DNA of 64,000 bases, from NCBI RefSeq assembly GCF_020283565.1, contig NC_060065.1:33530409-33594408 (forward strand). The letters run 5' to 3'. A model generated the notes under the pieces. That model worked only from the letters and a program-made list of their open reading frames with translations. It did not search any database and was not told the DNA's origin. The stretch's first letter is position 1. Each line of letters starts with the position of its first letter. A program made the position numbers and the translations under genes. The DNA is from Trifolium pratense (Eukaryota > Streptophyta > Magnoliopsida > Fabales > Fabaceae). This document shows, piece after piece, positions 22,906 to 34,511 of this stretch.

Positions 22906-25900
22906 TAGCTAATTAATATGTAAATTGCATGTATAATTTTGTTAATTATAAGTTAATTATTACGACCATTTGAAGCCAAGTCATATATACGTACTCCTAC
23001 CATGTCGGTAGTCGTTTAATTTATGTTTAGTTTATGGAAACCATAAAACGGGTACACAAACACCATATCTACTATAGTTTGACTTTTGTGTATACAACCT
23101 ATAATTTAATAGAATAGGATTTATGTTTTTCTAAATTCCATCACAGATTTGGACCATTGAGCTTCAATTGTACGATCTAAATAAACGATTAAAACTTACA
23201 ATACCTAGAAACTGCGTCAAATTTTTATAGTAGAGAATTCAGCTTCAAAAAAAAGTTTCATACGACTATATAAAATATTATATTTTCTCTCTATTTCTCA
23301 TTTTATTGTTGTTTAGTAATTGTCAAACCTATTCAATACTGTGATGTGCTATCAGATGGTTAAGCATCTGTTCTGTTATCTACTGTTACAGTTGTAAGGC
23401 AGCTAGACAGTTTTAGTCAGTTAGACAGTTGTAATCTTTCATTTGTAATCATCTCTTGTAACTCTTTTCTCATATTCACTAATCAATAAAATCTCTTTTC
23501 TTTTCTCCTAAATATTCTTCCTCTTCTTCAATAACACAAAGTGTGTGTGCTTGTTCTCCAACATTTATCACATTATATTCTCTAATTATTTGGCTCTCAT
23601 GCTGTAATTAGTGAGATAATCGGAGTACGTGTTCAAATGTCCACTAAATATTTCTTAATTATATTTATATAGTAGATGCTTAGACCTATGATGTTAATAG
23701 CGGCGCTATAGCGGGCTATAGCGGTATAGCGTAGCGTTAGACCACCTCTCTGCTATGCTATAAGGCTGTTTTCCGCTACGCACCACTATATTGCATTCAT
23801 TCTTACCGCTATAGTATTTTTGAGGGTCGGTGTTATGCACCGCTATCTGAGATTATAAACAACATAGACTTAGACATGGACGAAGATTGTTTAGTGTCAA
23901 TGTTTGACGTATTTATGTCATCAATATTTATATTATCATTTGATAAAATCAACTGTTTAAAATTTAAGTTCAATATTTTCTAATTTAAAAAAATTAAAAA
24001 TTACATTAAAATTTGAACAATTTACGTATGGCCTATCCTGTTCCAAACCCTACCCAACACTACGTATGGAAGTTGCCAAATGGTGCAGTTTTATTTATAG
24101 GAAAATGCTTATTATAGCGAACAATATTTCACGAAAGATTCACGAAAAAAGCGGCAATTGAACTAACTTGCTCATTGCATGCTTTTGAATCACCGCTGCA
24201 ACTCATAAAGGACAATAACTTGATTAATTATCAAAGAGGGTCTTTTATCATGAAAGTATTAATATTATACTGTATTTAAAGGTAACATGGGAATACATAT
24301 ATATCTCTTCCTCCTCTAATAAAATGTCTTATTTGTATAGTTAAAATATTTTTTTTTGGTTATTTTTTTGTTTATCATTATTAGCGATAACTAATCACTA
24401 TCGGAGAATCTGTGGGGCACATATGATACGTTTTCTCCTTTCAATCAAATTTTTTCTCCATACATATGAGTCGAAAATCGATCCCCTAACCATAAGCTTA
24501 AGAGGACCAAGACAAACACTTAACAATAATAGAATAAAAATGAGTAACATTAAAATTGATAGACAACATCATGCACAATAATGTGTTTTTACGAATTTGA
24601 AAAATAAATAGTCTCACATTAGAGTGTATATAAAAAATAGATAATAAATAGAAAAAAATCATGTCGAACTTTTAAGTTGAGTTTCGAGTTGAAAACGAAC
24701 TAATTCTAACGACCTGAACCAAACTGTTCGTGAACTTTAAATGAGCCGAATTCGAGCTAAAAAAATAGCTCGTGTTGAACTCGAGTTGAGTTTCAAGCTG
24801 AAACAATTTTTATCAAGTCAAGTTGAGCACAAATAGATTCGACTCGACACATTTCCAGTGCTAATGAAAATATTTATTTTGATTTATTTAGTGAGGCAGC
24901 GAGGCAGGTGAATGGGGACACGTTTAATAGGCCATTCAACTGGTGTGGTGACAATTGGCAAAGTACCTTTAATTTTAAAATAAAAAACTAAAATTATATA
25001 ACTAAATAGCTAAATAGTAGGCTTCTTGGATCGAAATTGAACACATTACACATAGTAAAAGCGCTCGTGATATATTCGTGAATTCAATTTCGCGATATAT
25101 AGCAGTGCTGTTATTTATAACAGCCCGTAAATCTGATTTCCTTAGACATATAGGAGTTTGGCTTTCTTCAATCAATATTTGAAGTACTTGCAAGTAAATT
25201 TGGATAACAAGATCACATTTCAAGTACCGTAGTTCCTATAAAAAATAATAAAGCACCATAGGATAAAAATCATATTAGTGCATCTATCCTCGTGTCTAGA
25301 TCATGGTTTAACGACAACACGTCACACTCTAATAATATCCACGATAGATATTTTTGTTTTGTATGTGCTATTTGTTAATTAGAATGATATGTTGTTAAAT
25401 ATCCCATGAGGTTAACTAGACTTGGAGATTACATGCCCTTGAAAATAATTAATTTAAGTGTGAAGTTGTTATTCAAATTGATTAATAATACTTGATTGAT
25501 TGAAGAAAGTCAAACTCTTATGTATATAACAAACAAAGGTCAAACAATGGTACTGTGGTGGTTCTGTAACCGTTTTATGGTTTCTTTAAACTACTTGCTA
25601 TACACGCGACTTGACTTCAGATGGTCGAACATATTTTTTACACGTTTTGGTATATAGTTAGAGTTGTTTCACTCACATAAATATCTAAGACATAATATAG
25701 TACGTCATTTATAATTTTATTTTTTTTGTTTTTTTGGTTACAATCATATAAGTACGAAATTTTCACAAATGTTATTAGTGACTAATTTTTGTTGGAAATT
25801 TATTCGGCACATAAGGTAGATTTTTCTGTCTCAATTGAATTTTTTTTACAACCAAAAATTGAACCTCTAACCACCTGATAAGAATTCAAGACTCTTGTTA

Positions 25901-26257
25901 CTTGAACGAATTCATTATTGATATTTTATAATTTAATTTTTATACCTTAATACTTTTTCAAAAAAAAATTTTATACCTTAATAAAATTGTAGTGCGATTA
26001 ATTAATATTTGAAAATCTTATTCGTTAATAGTATTATTGGGATTTTGATCATCTCGTGCACTTTCTCTCATATGTTTCTCATACTGCCATAATCTTGCCA
26101 TTTATCCAACACTTTTTCTCTCTTCTTTTCTTCTTTGTAACTCAATCAACCATTTAATTAGAAAAATGAGAGAGGATTGCGCATAAAAAGCCGAAGATAA
26201 TGCAAATCCTATTAATTGGTGTTTTTTCCTCATTGTATACCCAAAAAAAAAAAAGAA
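22906..26257. other. Spacer between the two STIG1-like arms
   Basis: No gene is seen. Besides the possible solo LTR, 23690-23860 carries a degraded repeat with alternating GCTATAGCGG-type motifs. About 25480-25650 resembles 59840-60010 upstream of STIG1-like copy C (GGTGGTTCTGTA.CC.TTTTATGGTTTC), so the ancestral upstream sequence extends beyond the inverted arm on this side. Confidence 0.5.
23340..23572. mobile_element. Possible solo LTR
   Basis: A 233-bp segment starts TGTGAT and ends ATCACA, with an internal AATCAATAAAATCTC polyadenylation-like stretch and CTCTTCTTC near the end, as in plant Copia LTRs. No target duplication is visible and no internal region adjoins it, so this is tentative. 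Confidence 0.35.
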
Positions 26258-26450
26258 GTTTCCTCCTCATTTTCAAATTTCAACTGATATTACTATGATC
26301 AATATGAAATTCTTGCCAAACAAGCCTAACTTGGTTTACATAATCAATTCAACTACACTGATTTAGACCACCCCACTAACTCTAATATTATCTCATGCAT
26401 GAAATTGCATTAATCTATAGAAATATCCATGAACCTCCCTTCCCTTTTCC

Positions 26451-26458
26451 TATAAATA
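26451..26458 (+). promoter_or_regulatory. TATA box of STIG1-like copy B
   Basis: TATAAATA, 115 bases before the ATG at 26573; same context (CCTATAAATATCACCAT) as in copy C. Confidence 0.7.
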
Positions 26459-26572
26459 TCACCATGATCTTTTATTCTCTCATTCAAAACATATCCAAAC
26501 ATATTAGTACTACTTTTATTTATATTTTTCAACTTTCTTTTACCTCTTAATTAGTTTATACAAACACAAAAA

Positions 26573-26983
26573 ATGAATTCCATGAAGACCCTTTTCCTTG
26601 TATCCTTTCTAACTATGGCTTTGGCCATTACACTATCATCAGCTACATCTTCTAAAATGGAAGAACCAACCTCTTCTCATCAAGGAACAAGCAACTTCTT
26701 CCTTTCACGAAAACAAAACAGAGTATCTCTCACATGTGACAAATATCCCAAAGTTTGTCTTATCAATGGTAGCGCCGGCCCTGATTGTTGCAACAACAAA
26801 TGTGTCAATTTTACCAGAGACATGTTTAATTGTGGGAAGTGTGGAAAGAAATGTAGTTTTCCAAAGATATGTTGTGAAGGTAAATGTGTGAATCCAAGGA
26901 GTAACAAGAAACATTGTGGGAAATGTGGTAACAAGTGTGAGAGTAGAGGTTCTTGTGTTTATAGCATGTGTAGCTATGCCTAG
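26573..26983 (+). CDS. STIG1-like secreted cysteine-rich protein, 136 aa (copy B)
   Basis: Single exon, intact, head-to-head with copy A. It has the same signal peptide and the same cysteine pattern in the STIG1 domain. Differences from copy A are few: Lys at 28, Thr near 33, Asn near 41 and Ser in place of Gly in the last CVYSMC motif. It is presumably secreted to the apoplast, with a role as for copy A. The near identity with copy A over promoter and coding sequence points to recent duplication or ongoing gene conversion. Confidence 0.9.
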   Translation: MNSMKTLFLVSFLTMALAITLSSATSSKMEEPTSSHQGTSNFFLSRKQNRVSLTCDKYPKVCLINGSAGPDCCNNKCVNFTRDMFNCGKCGKKCSFPKICCEGKCVNPRSNKKHCGKCGNKCESRGSCVYSMCSYA

Positions 26984-28456
26984 AAGAATTTCAAATTAAT
27001 GGATTAAATTTAAGAGCTTATATAGTGAATAGTGTGACCAATAAAGAAGCAGCCACTACTAAAATTTATTCTTTGCATTGATTAATTGGGGACTTGGTGT
27101 AATAAGAAATAACATATCTATACTTTATTTGTTTTTGGTAAGATAATTTTTTTTAATTTGTTGTGAGTATTATAAAGAAAAAAATTGTAATTGGTTGTTT
27201 ATGAAATAAATAAAAGAGCTGCTATTCCAATACTTTTGTACTACACCTGTTTTTATCTATATGTTTCATATATTTGCAGTTTTTTCTATTATTATTTGGT
27301 TTTTTCTATGTTACTCTTTAAAAATTGTGGTAGTTTATTGAAAAATTAACCACATAAATAAAATTGCAAGTGACGTAAAAGTTAGTTTGTGGATATCATC
27401 CACCTCTACAGACTTTCGTCTATTAATTTTCACAATTCAATTATATCCTCATTTTTTTTTTGGTAATTTTCACAATTTATATATATCCTCAGAAGGTACT
27501 AATAGAAAATTGTTTTCATTATGTACCAAAAAAAAAAAAAAAATTGTTTTCATTAGTAAACTGTTGTGATATTTTTGCCAAGTTTATTAACATGCAAATG
27601 AGTTATATTTGCACAAACTATTTGTTTGGTCAATATTCCTTAACAATATTATAGGAACACCAACCACGACTGTTATTTGGTGATTTGGCATTCCGAAACA
27701 TTTTTTTGTTGTTAATTTATACTCCCTAAACATTGGGCAATCCCTAAACATTTTATGTTATTGCAAAACTCAAAAGTAAATGATCGTCTTTGTGCGAATT
27801 ATTAATATGGTGCTCTAATATTTTGAAAAGACAATGGCGAAATTTATATTTTGAAATAAAATAAAAAAATCTTAAATATGTAAAAGGTCCCCGCACTTAC
27901 GGGTCATTTGTGTTTTAGTCTCTGCATTTTAAAAATATTTAATTTTGTCATTGCCCTTTTATTTTACTTTAAAAATAGTCCATCGGTCTATTTTTTAGTT
28001 GATGTGTCATAGTTTTTGACATGTGACACTGATGATTTGGCTTAAAGGATGCTGACTCATAAAAAAACAATGCGGAAGGATGAAATTGCCCTTAATTACC
28101 ATTGGAACGAATGAAGGGCAAAAGTGACATTACGTCAATTTCAATAATTATTAAGGGCAATTTCGTCATTCCAAGATATTTTTTATGAGTCAACATCCTT
28201 TAAGCACAATCATCAGTGCCACATGTCAAAAACTATGTACATCAACTAAAAAATGGGTCTAGGGACTATTTTAAAATAAAATATGAAAATGCAGTGAAAA
28301 AATGAAACGTTTTAAAAATACATGAACTAAAACTCAAATGACCTGTAAGTACAGGGACCTTTTGCATATTTAAGCCAACAAGAAATATGGATCTAGATTC
28401 CATGCAGTCAAAGAATCTCGCGATCAATGCAATTGAGCCCTTAGATTAAATTTTGA
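26984..28456. other. Intergenic between STIG1-like copy B and the Helitron
   Basis: The 3' region of copy B (to about 27240) is followed by AT-rich DNA and the large MITE at 27869-28374. No gene is seen. Confidence 0.5.
27869..28374. mobile_element. Large inverted-repeat MITE, about 505 bp
   Basis: The left end CTTAAATATGTAAAAGGTCC and right end GGACCTTTTGCATATTTAAG are inverted repeats. The mirror continues inward for about 230 bases (GTGACACTGATGATT../..AATCATCAGTGCCAC; GGGCAATTTC near the centre). It is non-coding and resembles a palindromic Mutator or CACTA-type MITE. Confidence 0.75.
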
Positions 28457-29449
28457 TCAAATAACTAATATACATTAATAAAATTGAATTGCTGAGATCC
28501 TTCCAACTACACACATCCAACACATCTAAATGGCAAAATTTTACAAGTGTCAACCTCACAATGAAAGTTGGAAAAATCCTAGGTGGCCTAAATGACAAAA
28601 TTTTTGCTTCTTTGGGTATCAATTTGAATTTGGTTTCCCTCCTTAAATTGTTTCAGCAAATGGGCCATAACACATTGGATCCATTGCAATAAGCCCAATA
28701 TAAACCGGCTCATCCAATATAGACCGGCCCAACTGAAACAATTTGTTAACGGCCAAAAAAAAAAATGAAGAACAAGCAGAGGCAGAGGGTTCAGAAGCGT
28801 GTTCCATCCGTCCCTTTCATTCTGTCTGATGCATCAGTCTTTGACTACCATTTTTGGCTAATCTCATCCTGATAATATTTCTTCAACATTATAATCAAAT
28901 ATCACAAATACTGATTCATGAAATTTCATCTTCTCACTCTGCATATATCGGGAGAAATCCCAATCTTAACCCTTACCTATATTCAAATCTCATTCTGTTT
29001 TATGCTAATCTTTTGTTGTCTTTACATGAAGCAATCTCCAAGGTTGAAAAAATGGCCATTTCAGTGATAATTTTGTTTGTGGTTGCAGGTTGATTCAAAA
29101 TCTATCTCTGACCAACGAAAATACCACCAAATACATACATCGATTCAACAAAAATTCACGGTAAAGGTGAAAGGTAAAACCCTAAACCCAAATTGAAATT
29201 CGAATTTTGAAATTGCTGATAATCCCGCCTTTAGTTTCATTAGATTTATTCATTTGTTAGTTGAAATTAGGGCTTCATAGTTTGCTATATAAAGGGGTTA
29301 GGGGTCAGTTGTGAAAATGCGCCGCAAGCAATTCATTTGCTTGCACTTCTTTTCTCTCATCCTTTGTTGGTCTTAATTATTTATTTAACCAAAATAATTT
29401 AATATTGCAATTTTTAAAAAAGTATTTTAAAATTTACTTCTGTTTTCAA

Positions 29450-32400
29450 ATGGCTTTGATGCGCTGTAATCCAACATATTTTTCAAGCATTTCAGAGATT
29501 AATTCAGACAAAGCTACATGGAATTTTAAGGCAAAAGTTATCAGGCTTTGGGAAGTAAGTGATTTCAATCGTCCTAACAATCCTTTTTCAATCGAAATGG
29601 TATTGATGGATTCTGAGGGTGAAAGGATACACGCAACTATAAAGAAAACGCTAATTTATAAGTTTAAAGATGATTTGATGGAAGGAAAAGTGTATAGTTT
29701 TGAAAATATGGGTGTTTCGACCAATGGTGGTGCTTATCGTACCACGCACCATCGTTATAAATTGAACTTTCAGTTTGGTTCATTGGTTCAAAGACTTACA
29801 AATGTTGATGTTTCTGGGTCTCAGTTTAATTTAGTTCCTATTTCTGATGTTGTCAGCGGAGGTTATGACACTGATTTTTTAGTGGGTATGTGATTTCCTT
29901 CTTTTTTTTTTGTGTATGTTCATTCTTTTACAAATTGCTGTATTTTTAAATCCTGATAGTGTTTTTGTTAATTTCAGATGTTATTGGTGTTTTGACTGGT
30001 GTGGGTTCTGAGCGTGAGATAACCAATCAAAATGGAAGCAGCACAAAGCTTAATGTTGTGGCCTTGGAGGCAGATGGGTATGGACCTTTATTACCTTCCA
30101 TTTTTAGTCAGTTATTAAAATTAACAAATAAATGTAAGGATACACTTTAACTGAGTTTATAATTTGTTATTAGGCATAAACTACAGTGCACTTTGTTTGG
30201 ACCTTATGTTGATGAACTTAATAATTTTCTTGCTTCTGGGGATCACACCAATGCTGTTATGATTGTACAACTTGCAAAGGCAAAGACTTTTCAAGGTTAT
30301 ATGACTAAAACATGAATATTTTTTTTTAAGTTGTTATATATACAATAATGTTAATGTTAATAATATATGTTTCTATATATGTATATTTTTTTTTGCATAT
30401 CGATACTGAAGTGATTGATATGGAATTTGTAGACAAGATTCATATACAAAATTGCATGAATTGCACCCGGCTGTTCTTTAACCCAAATTGTCAGGAAAGT
30501 ATAATCTTGAAGGAAAGGTGTGTCATTGATATATTTTTATATTATATTAATATTATAGTTTAACTTAAGTATTTACAAACTATTATCTGATGATCCTTAT
30601 TTTTTTGTCTATCAAGCTTGCCTGAAAGTCTAGAGAGTCCTTCTCCGATGACGCTTACCCAAATCACTGCTGAGCCGGGAGTTAGCCCACTCGATGAGTT
30701 CCTATTCAACTCACCAAGAATCACTTTGCAAGCCATGAAAGATGCTACAAATGTAAAAATTTCCTACAAAAATTTTTTTTTAATTTATCTGCTCTTTCTT
30801 ATAAAGTGATATACTTCATTACATATATTATTTTTTTTTAGGAATCCGTGAATGTTGTCTGTGCAACTGTCAAAAGGATCTTGAACCCTGAATGCTTCTG
30901 GTACACTGCTTGTGTTTGTAACAAATCTGTTATTCCAGATTCAAACATGTTTTTTTGCGACAAATGCAATAAGCATGTGTTGAAGGTGATACCTAGGTAC
31001 TTAATATCCTCTTACTGTAGCCCTTTGCTGAAATTTATTTATTTATTTATATATTAGTATAAATGTTGCTTCTTCATGTTATCTTACTTTTATATTTGTT
31101 TCAATGTTTAAGGTATTGCATGAAGGTTAGGGTTATTGATCAGACGGATTCTGCCACATTTGTGATATTTGACAAAGATGCAAGCTCTTTGTTCCAAATG
31201 AGCTGTGCTGATATGTTAGATGACATCCAAAGGGTAATATTCTGATTTAGTATAATATGTGTGAGTTTTATTAAACATGTTTTTCATATTGATAGTGTTT
31301 TCAATATGTTCTTATTTTAGGTTGCTGGTGTTGGAGGGGTGCCATCTCAATTAACTAGCCTGATTGATAAGACTTGGTTGTTTAAAGTGGAGACTAAACC
31401 TTCAAATAATCCCAGATTTGAACAGACATTTAAAGTCAGAAAGATCTGCACCGATGCTAACATAATCAAGCAATTTAAAGACAAGTGGGATCATGAGGAA
31501 GCTTCAATTAGCAAGCTAAACAATGTATGCAATATCTAACTCTATACTACATTTTTTTTACCATTGTCTTCCAAACAAATTGACTGATTAAATTTTTTAT
31601 TAAACTAGGAGGTTGGTTCCTTGAGTACTTTGATTGGCAAAGGGAAGGATGTATTAGTTTGTGGTTCTACTAATATCTTATCTGAGGTATGCTATCATGT
31701 TAAATACGTTGAGTGTATATAAGTTTTTGGCAAGTCCATAGCACCAATATTTAATGTTAATTTGTTTGTCTTAGGATTCACTGTCATTGAATGAAAGTAA
31801 CTCCAAGGACCAAGGAAAGTCAATTATTTGTGATAATACTCCTATTGCATGTACCCAAGATTTAATGTGTAAATTTTCTTCTACTGTTGTGGACCTTGAC
31901 GATCCTTCTCTTGACTCTTTTATTTGCAACAAAGATGGTGGTGATATAAAGAAAAGTGATATGTCTTCAAAGGTAAATTATGTCTATGATTGGTTGACAT
32001 ACTTTTATTTAGTTACTGTTATGTATACAGTTAACTAACATTTTTTTTGCTTCTTGCACTTGATAAGCTTTCAATTGCTGCAAGTAGTCTAGAGGGAGGA
32101 GGAAAGGACATAGTTGTTGAGGCGGTTGATCTTCAAAAATCCGTTGGAACAACGACCAAAGAAGAAGCTGTTGGAAAAACTTATAGTGGAGTTGTTCATA
32201 AAGATGAATTTGTGGCCAACAAAAACATCAAGGTTGTTGTAAATATATTCCTTAATTTACACATTTTATTTTTTATATATAATTATATGACTAACTATAA
32301 GTTTGGATGGTTAGGAAGAGAAAACATTGGCTGGATGTGGAGAAATGGCAAAAGGCATGGTCATTGAGGGTAGTTCTGTTGGAAAAATTCAACAAATTAA

Positions 32401-32617
32401 GGGAATGACAAGATCTGATGTTGTCAATCTTGATGAAGATATTCATGAGTCTGGTTCTAGCATGGTAATAGCTCTTAATCAAATTGGTTCAACTGACATT
32501 AAAGCAATCAAGGGAAAAAAAATAAGCAAGAGAATTTCTCCTGAAAAGCAAGATGAAGATGACAATGCACCTATCAAGCTTTTGAAAAGAGCAATCAAAA
32601 TTGAAAAGATTACTTAG
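29450..32617 (+). CDS. Helitron RPA1-like single-stranded DNA-binding protein, 700 aa
   Basis: Twelve exons join in frame: 29450-29885, 29978-30077, 30174-30295, 30433-30517, 30617-30752, 30842-30996, 31113-31233, 31321-31524, 31609-31686, 31775-31972, 32068-32232, 32315-32617. The order matches the large subunit of replication protein A: an OB fold with KATWNFKAKVIRLWEVSDF at the start, a second OB fold (residues about 150-290), and a third with a zinc-ribbon-like cluster (Cys at about 317, 319, 332, 335; motif FFCDKCNKH). The last 200 residues are an acidic, Lys/Ser-rich tail with KRAIKIEK-type basic clusters, probably nuclear. RPA-like genes are known companions of plant Helitrons and are thought to coat single strands during rolling-circle transposition. 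All splice sites are GT-AG and no frame break is seen. Confidence 0.85.
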
Positions 32618-34511
32618 GATTTAAGTGTGTGAGATGGTGTTAGGTGGTTTTGTATTTGTTGAACTTGATTATGTAATTTTGTTGGCCCAGGGTAGTTGGT
32701 CTATTTTGAGGTTAATTTTTTTGTTTTAAGATAATCAGTACTATCAAATGCCTATTTAGTAAAAAGGGTTTTAGTTAAATTTCTATGTTGTTTTGTACTC
32801 TTTGGCCCAGTGGCAGTGGGCAATTAATTAGGTATATAATTAATTATGATTTCGTGTTAGTTACTTGCCTTATTTCTGGTTTTGTTATTTTTTTTTTATT
32901 TTATTTGATATAATCTTATTATTTAAAGCCTACAAAGTAATATAATTTTTAAATGTTAACAAAATGGAAGATATTTATCTAAAAATCATTACCTTCCAAA
33001 ATTATTTAAAAGTATAATCTTAACATTTAAAATATTAGTTGAAATTTTAAATGTTTATATTACGATGATAAGTAAATAAAACACGATGAAAAAATAAATT
33101 TATATAAATTCATATGCTACTATTATATTAAATACCCATTATATCAAATAACTAATATAGTCTAATTAAAAAAATGAAACAATTTAAAAACATTGACAAA
33201 AAAATTTGACAGGTGTCAAGCTCACAAGAAACTATTGCAAAATCCTAACTGGCATAAATGACAAATTTTTTACTTCTTTGGGTATGAATTTGAATGTTGT
33301 TTCCTTCCTTCATCTGTCTCTCTCAGGCCATATATTTCAAAACTGATGCTGCTACTGTTGTTGTTTTATCTGTTTTGATTGGAATCAATTTCAAAATTCA
33401 AAATTCAGTTTCTCTCTCTCTTTTTCAATATGTAAACTCATTTTCTTACTCATCTCTCTTCATTTTCTCTTGATTCCTTCGAACTTCTCTCTCTCCAGGA
33501 TAAATAAGGAAGGTGTACCTTTGCAAAGTGTACCTTTTCAATATGCGACCAAAATTAGTGTACCTTTGCAAAGTTGATAAATAAGGAAGATGAGTAACAA
33601 TATCTATAAAAGGGACGGCTCATCCATTCGTGATCATAAAAGGGACGGCTCATCCATGCTTCTGATCCCTTTGAAGCGGCTTCAAAATTGATTTATTGGC
33701 ATAGATGAAAAGCTTATATTGGAGCGTACTATGTTAGGCCTACTGCAATGGATCCAATGTTTTGCGGCCCATTTGCTGAGGAAATTGAAGGAGGGAAGCA
33801 ACATTCATATATATGTATGCGAATTCCAATTTCGATCCGATCAAGCGGTTGTGACATAAGAACATCCAAACACTAAAGATATATAGTGTTAGTTGAATCT
33901 CCACCTAAACATGTATTATTAGGCACAACCAATTGTATAATCAGAAATAATTAAAAATATAATAAAATTGTTCAGAGTTTAATCGTATAGTAATGAATAA
34001 TGTTAAATATAACATATTAAAAATTAATATTTCTTTCCGATAATTATAAGTTTGTCTTTGAAACATATCAAATAGTAAAAAATATATTCAATTAAACTGA
34101 CGAATAGTGTTCAAGTATGTAAAATTTTTCTAATATTTTTCAGTATAAATTGACAAAATAAAAAATGTGTAAATACACTTATATTTTATTACGGTAGAAT
34201 GTGTATTTTTAATAAAGCCTGGGGTATGAAAAACGATTTGTCACAATTTTCATGAGTTGATTGTTGCTTGGGCCTAATACTAAAATCAATATAAGGTTGG
34301 GATAGCCCAGCCCAGTTAAGCCTATGTCAACAAACAAAAAATGATGAAAAGGTTACACGATCTCAAAAGGTTTCACCAAACCTTATCTAAGCAAGGAGAG
34401 CTAATGTCCATATGTTTCTTCCTTGATCATGCGATAGCGTAGACGACAACGACAGCGACAAAGGGGCTCACACACACGCATTAGGACCGGCAACACTTGG
34501 GACCATCGACA
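32618..34511. other. RPA 3' region, second Helitron-like 5' motif, B3-like gene leader
   Basis: At 33144 the sequence again reads TCAAATAACTAATATA after an A, and the next 170 bases align with 28457-28640 (shared GACAAAATTTTT.. and CTTCTTTGGGTAT.AATTTGAAT). At about 33735-33830 a reversed piece of the same 5' region occurs (CAGCAAATGGGCC and GGATCCATTGCA in reverse). 33510-33660 has local repeats (GTGTACCTTTGCAAAG twice, AAAGGGACGGCTCATCCAT twice). No gene is seen here. Confidence 0.5.

Larger units (their letters stand above)
26258..27240 (+). repeat. Inverted-repeat arm 2 (STIG1-like segment)
   Basis: Mirror copy of 21955-22905, including the STIG1-like coding region, its TATA box and 3' region. 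The arms are separated by about 3.35 kb. Confidence 0.85.
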
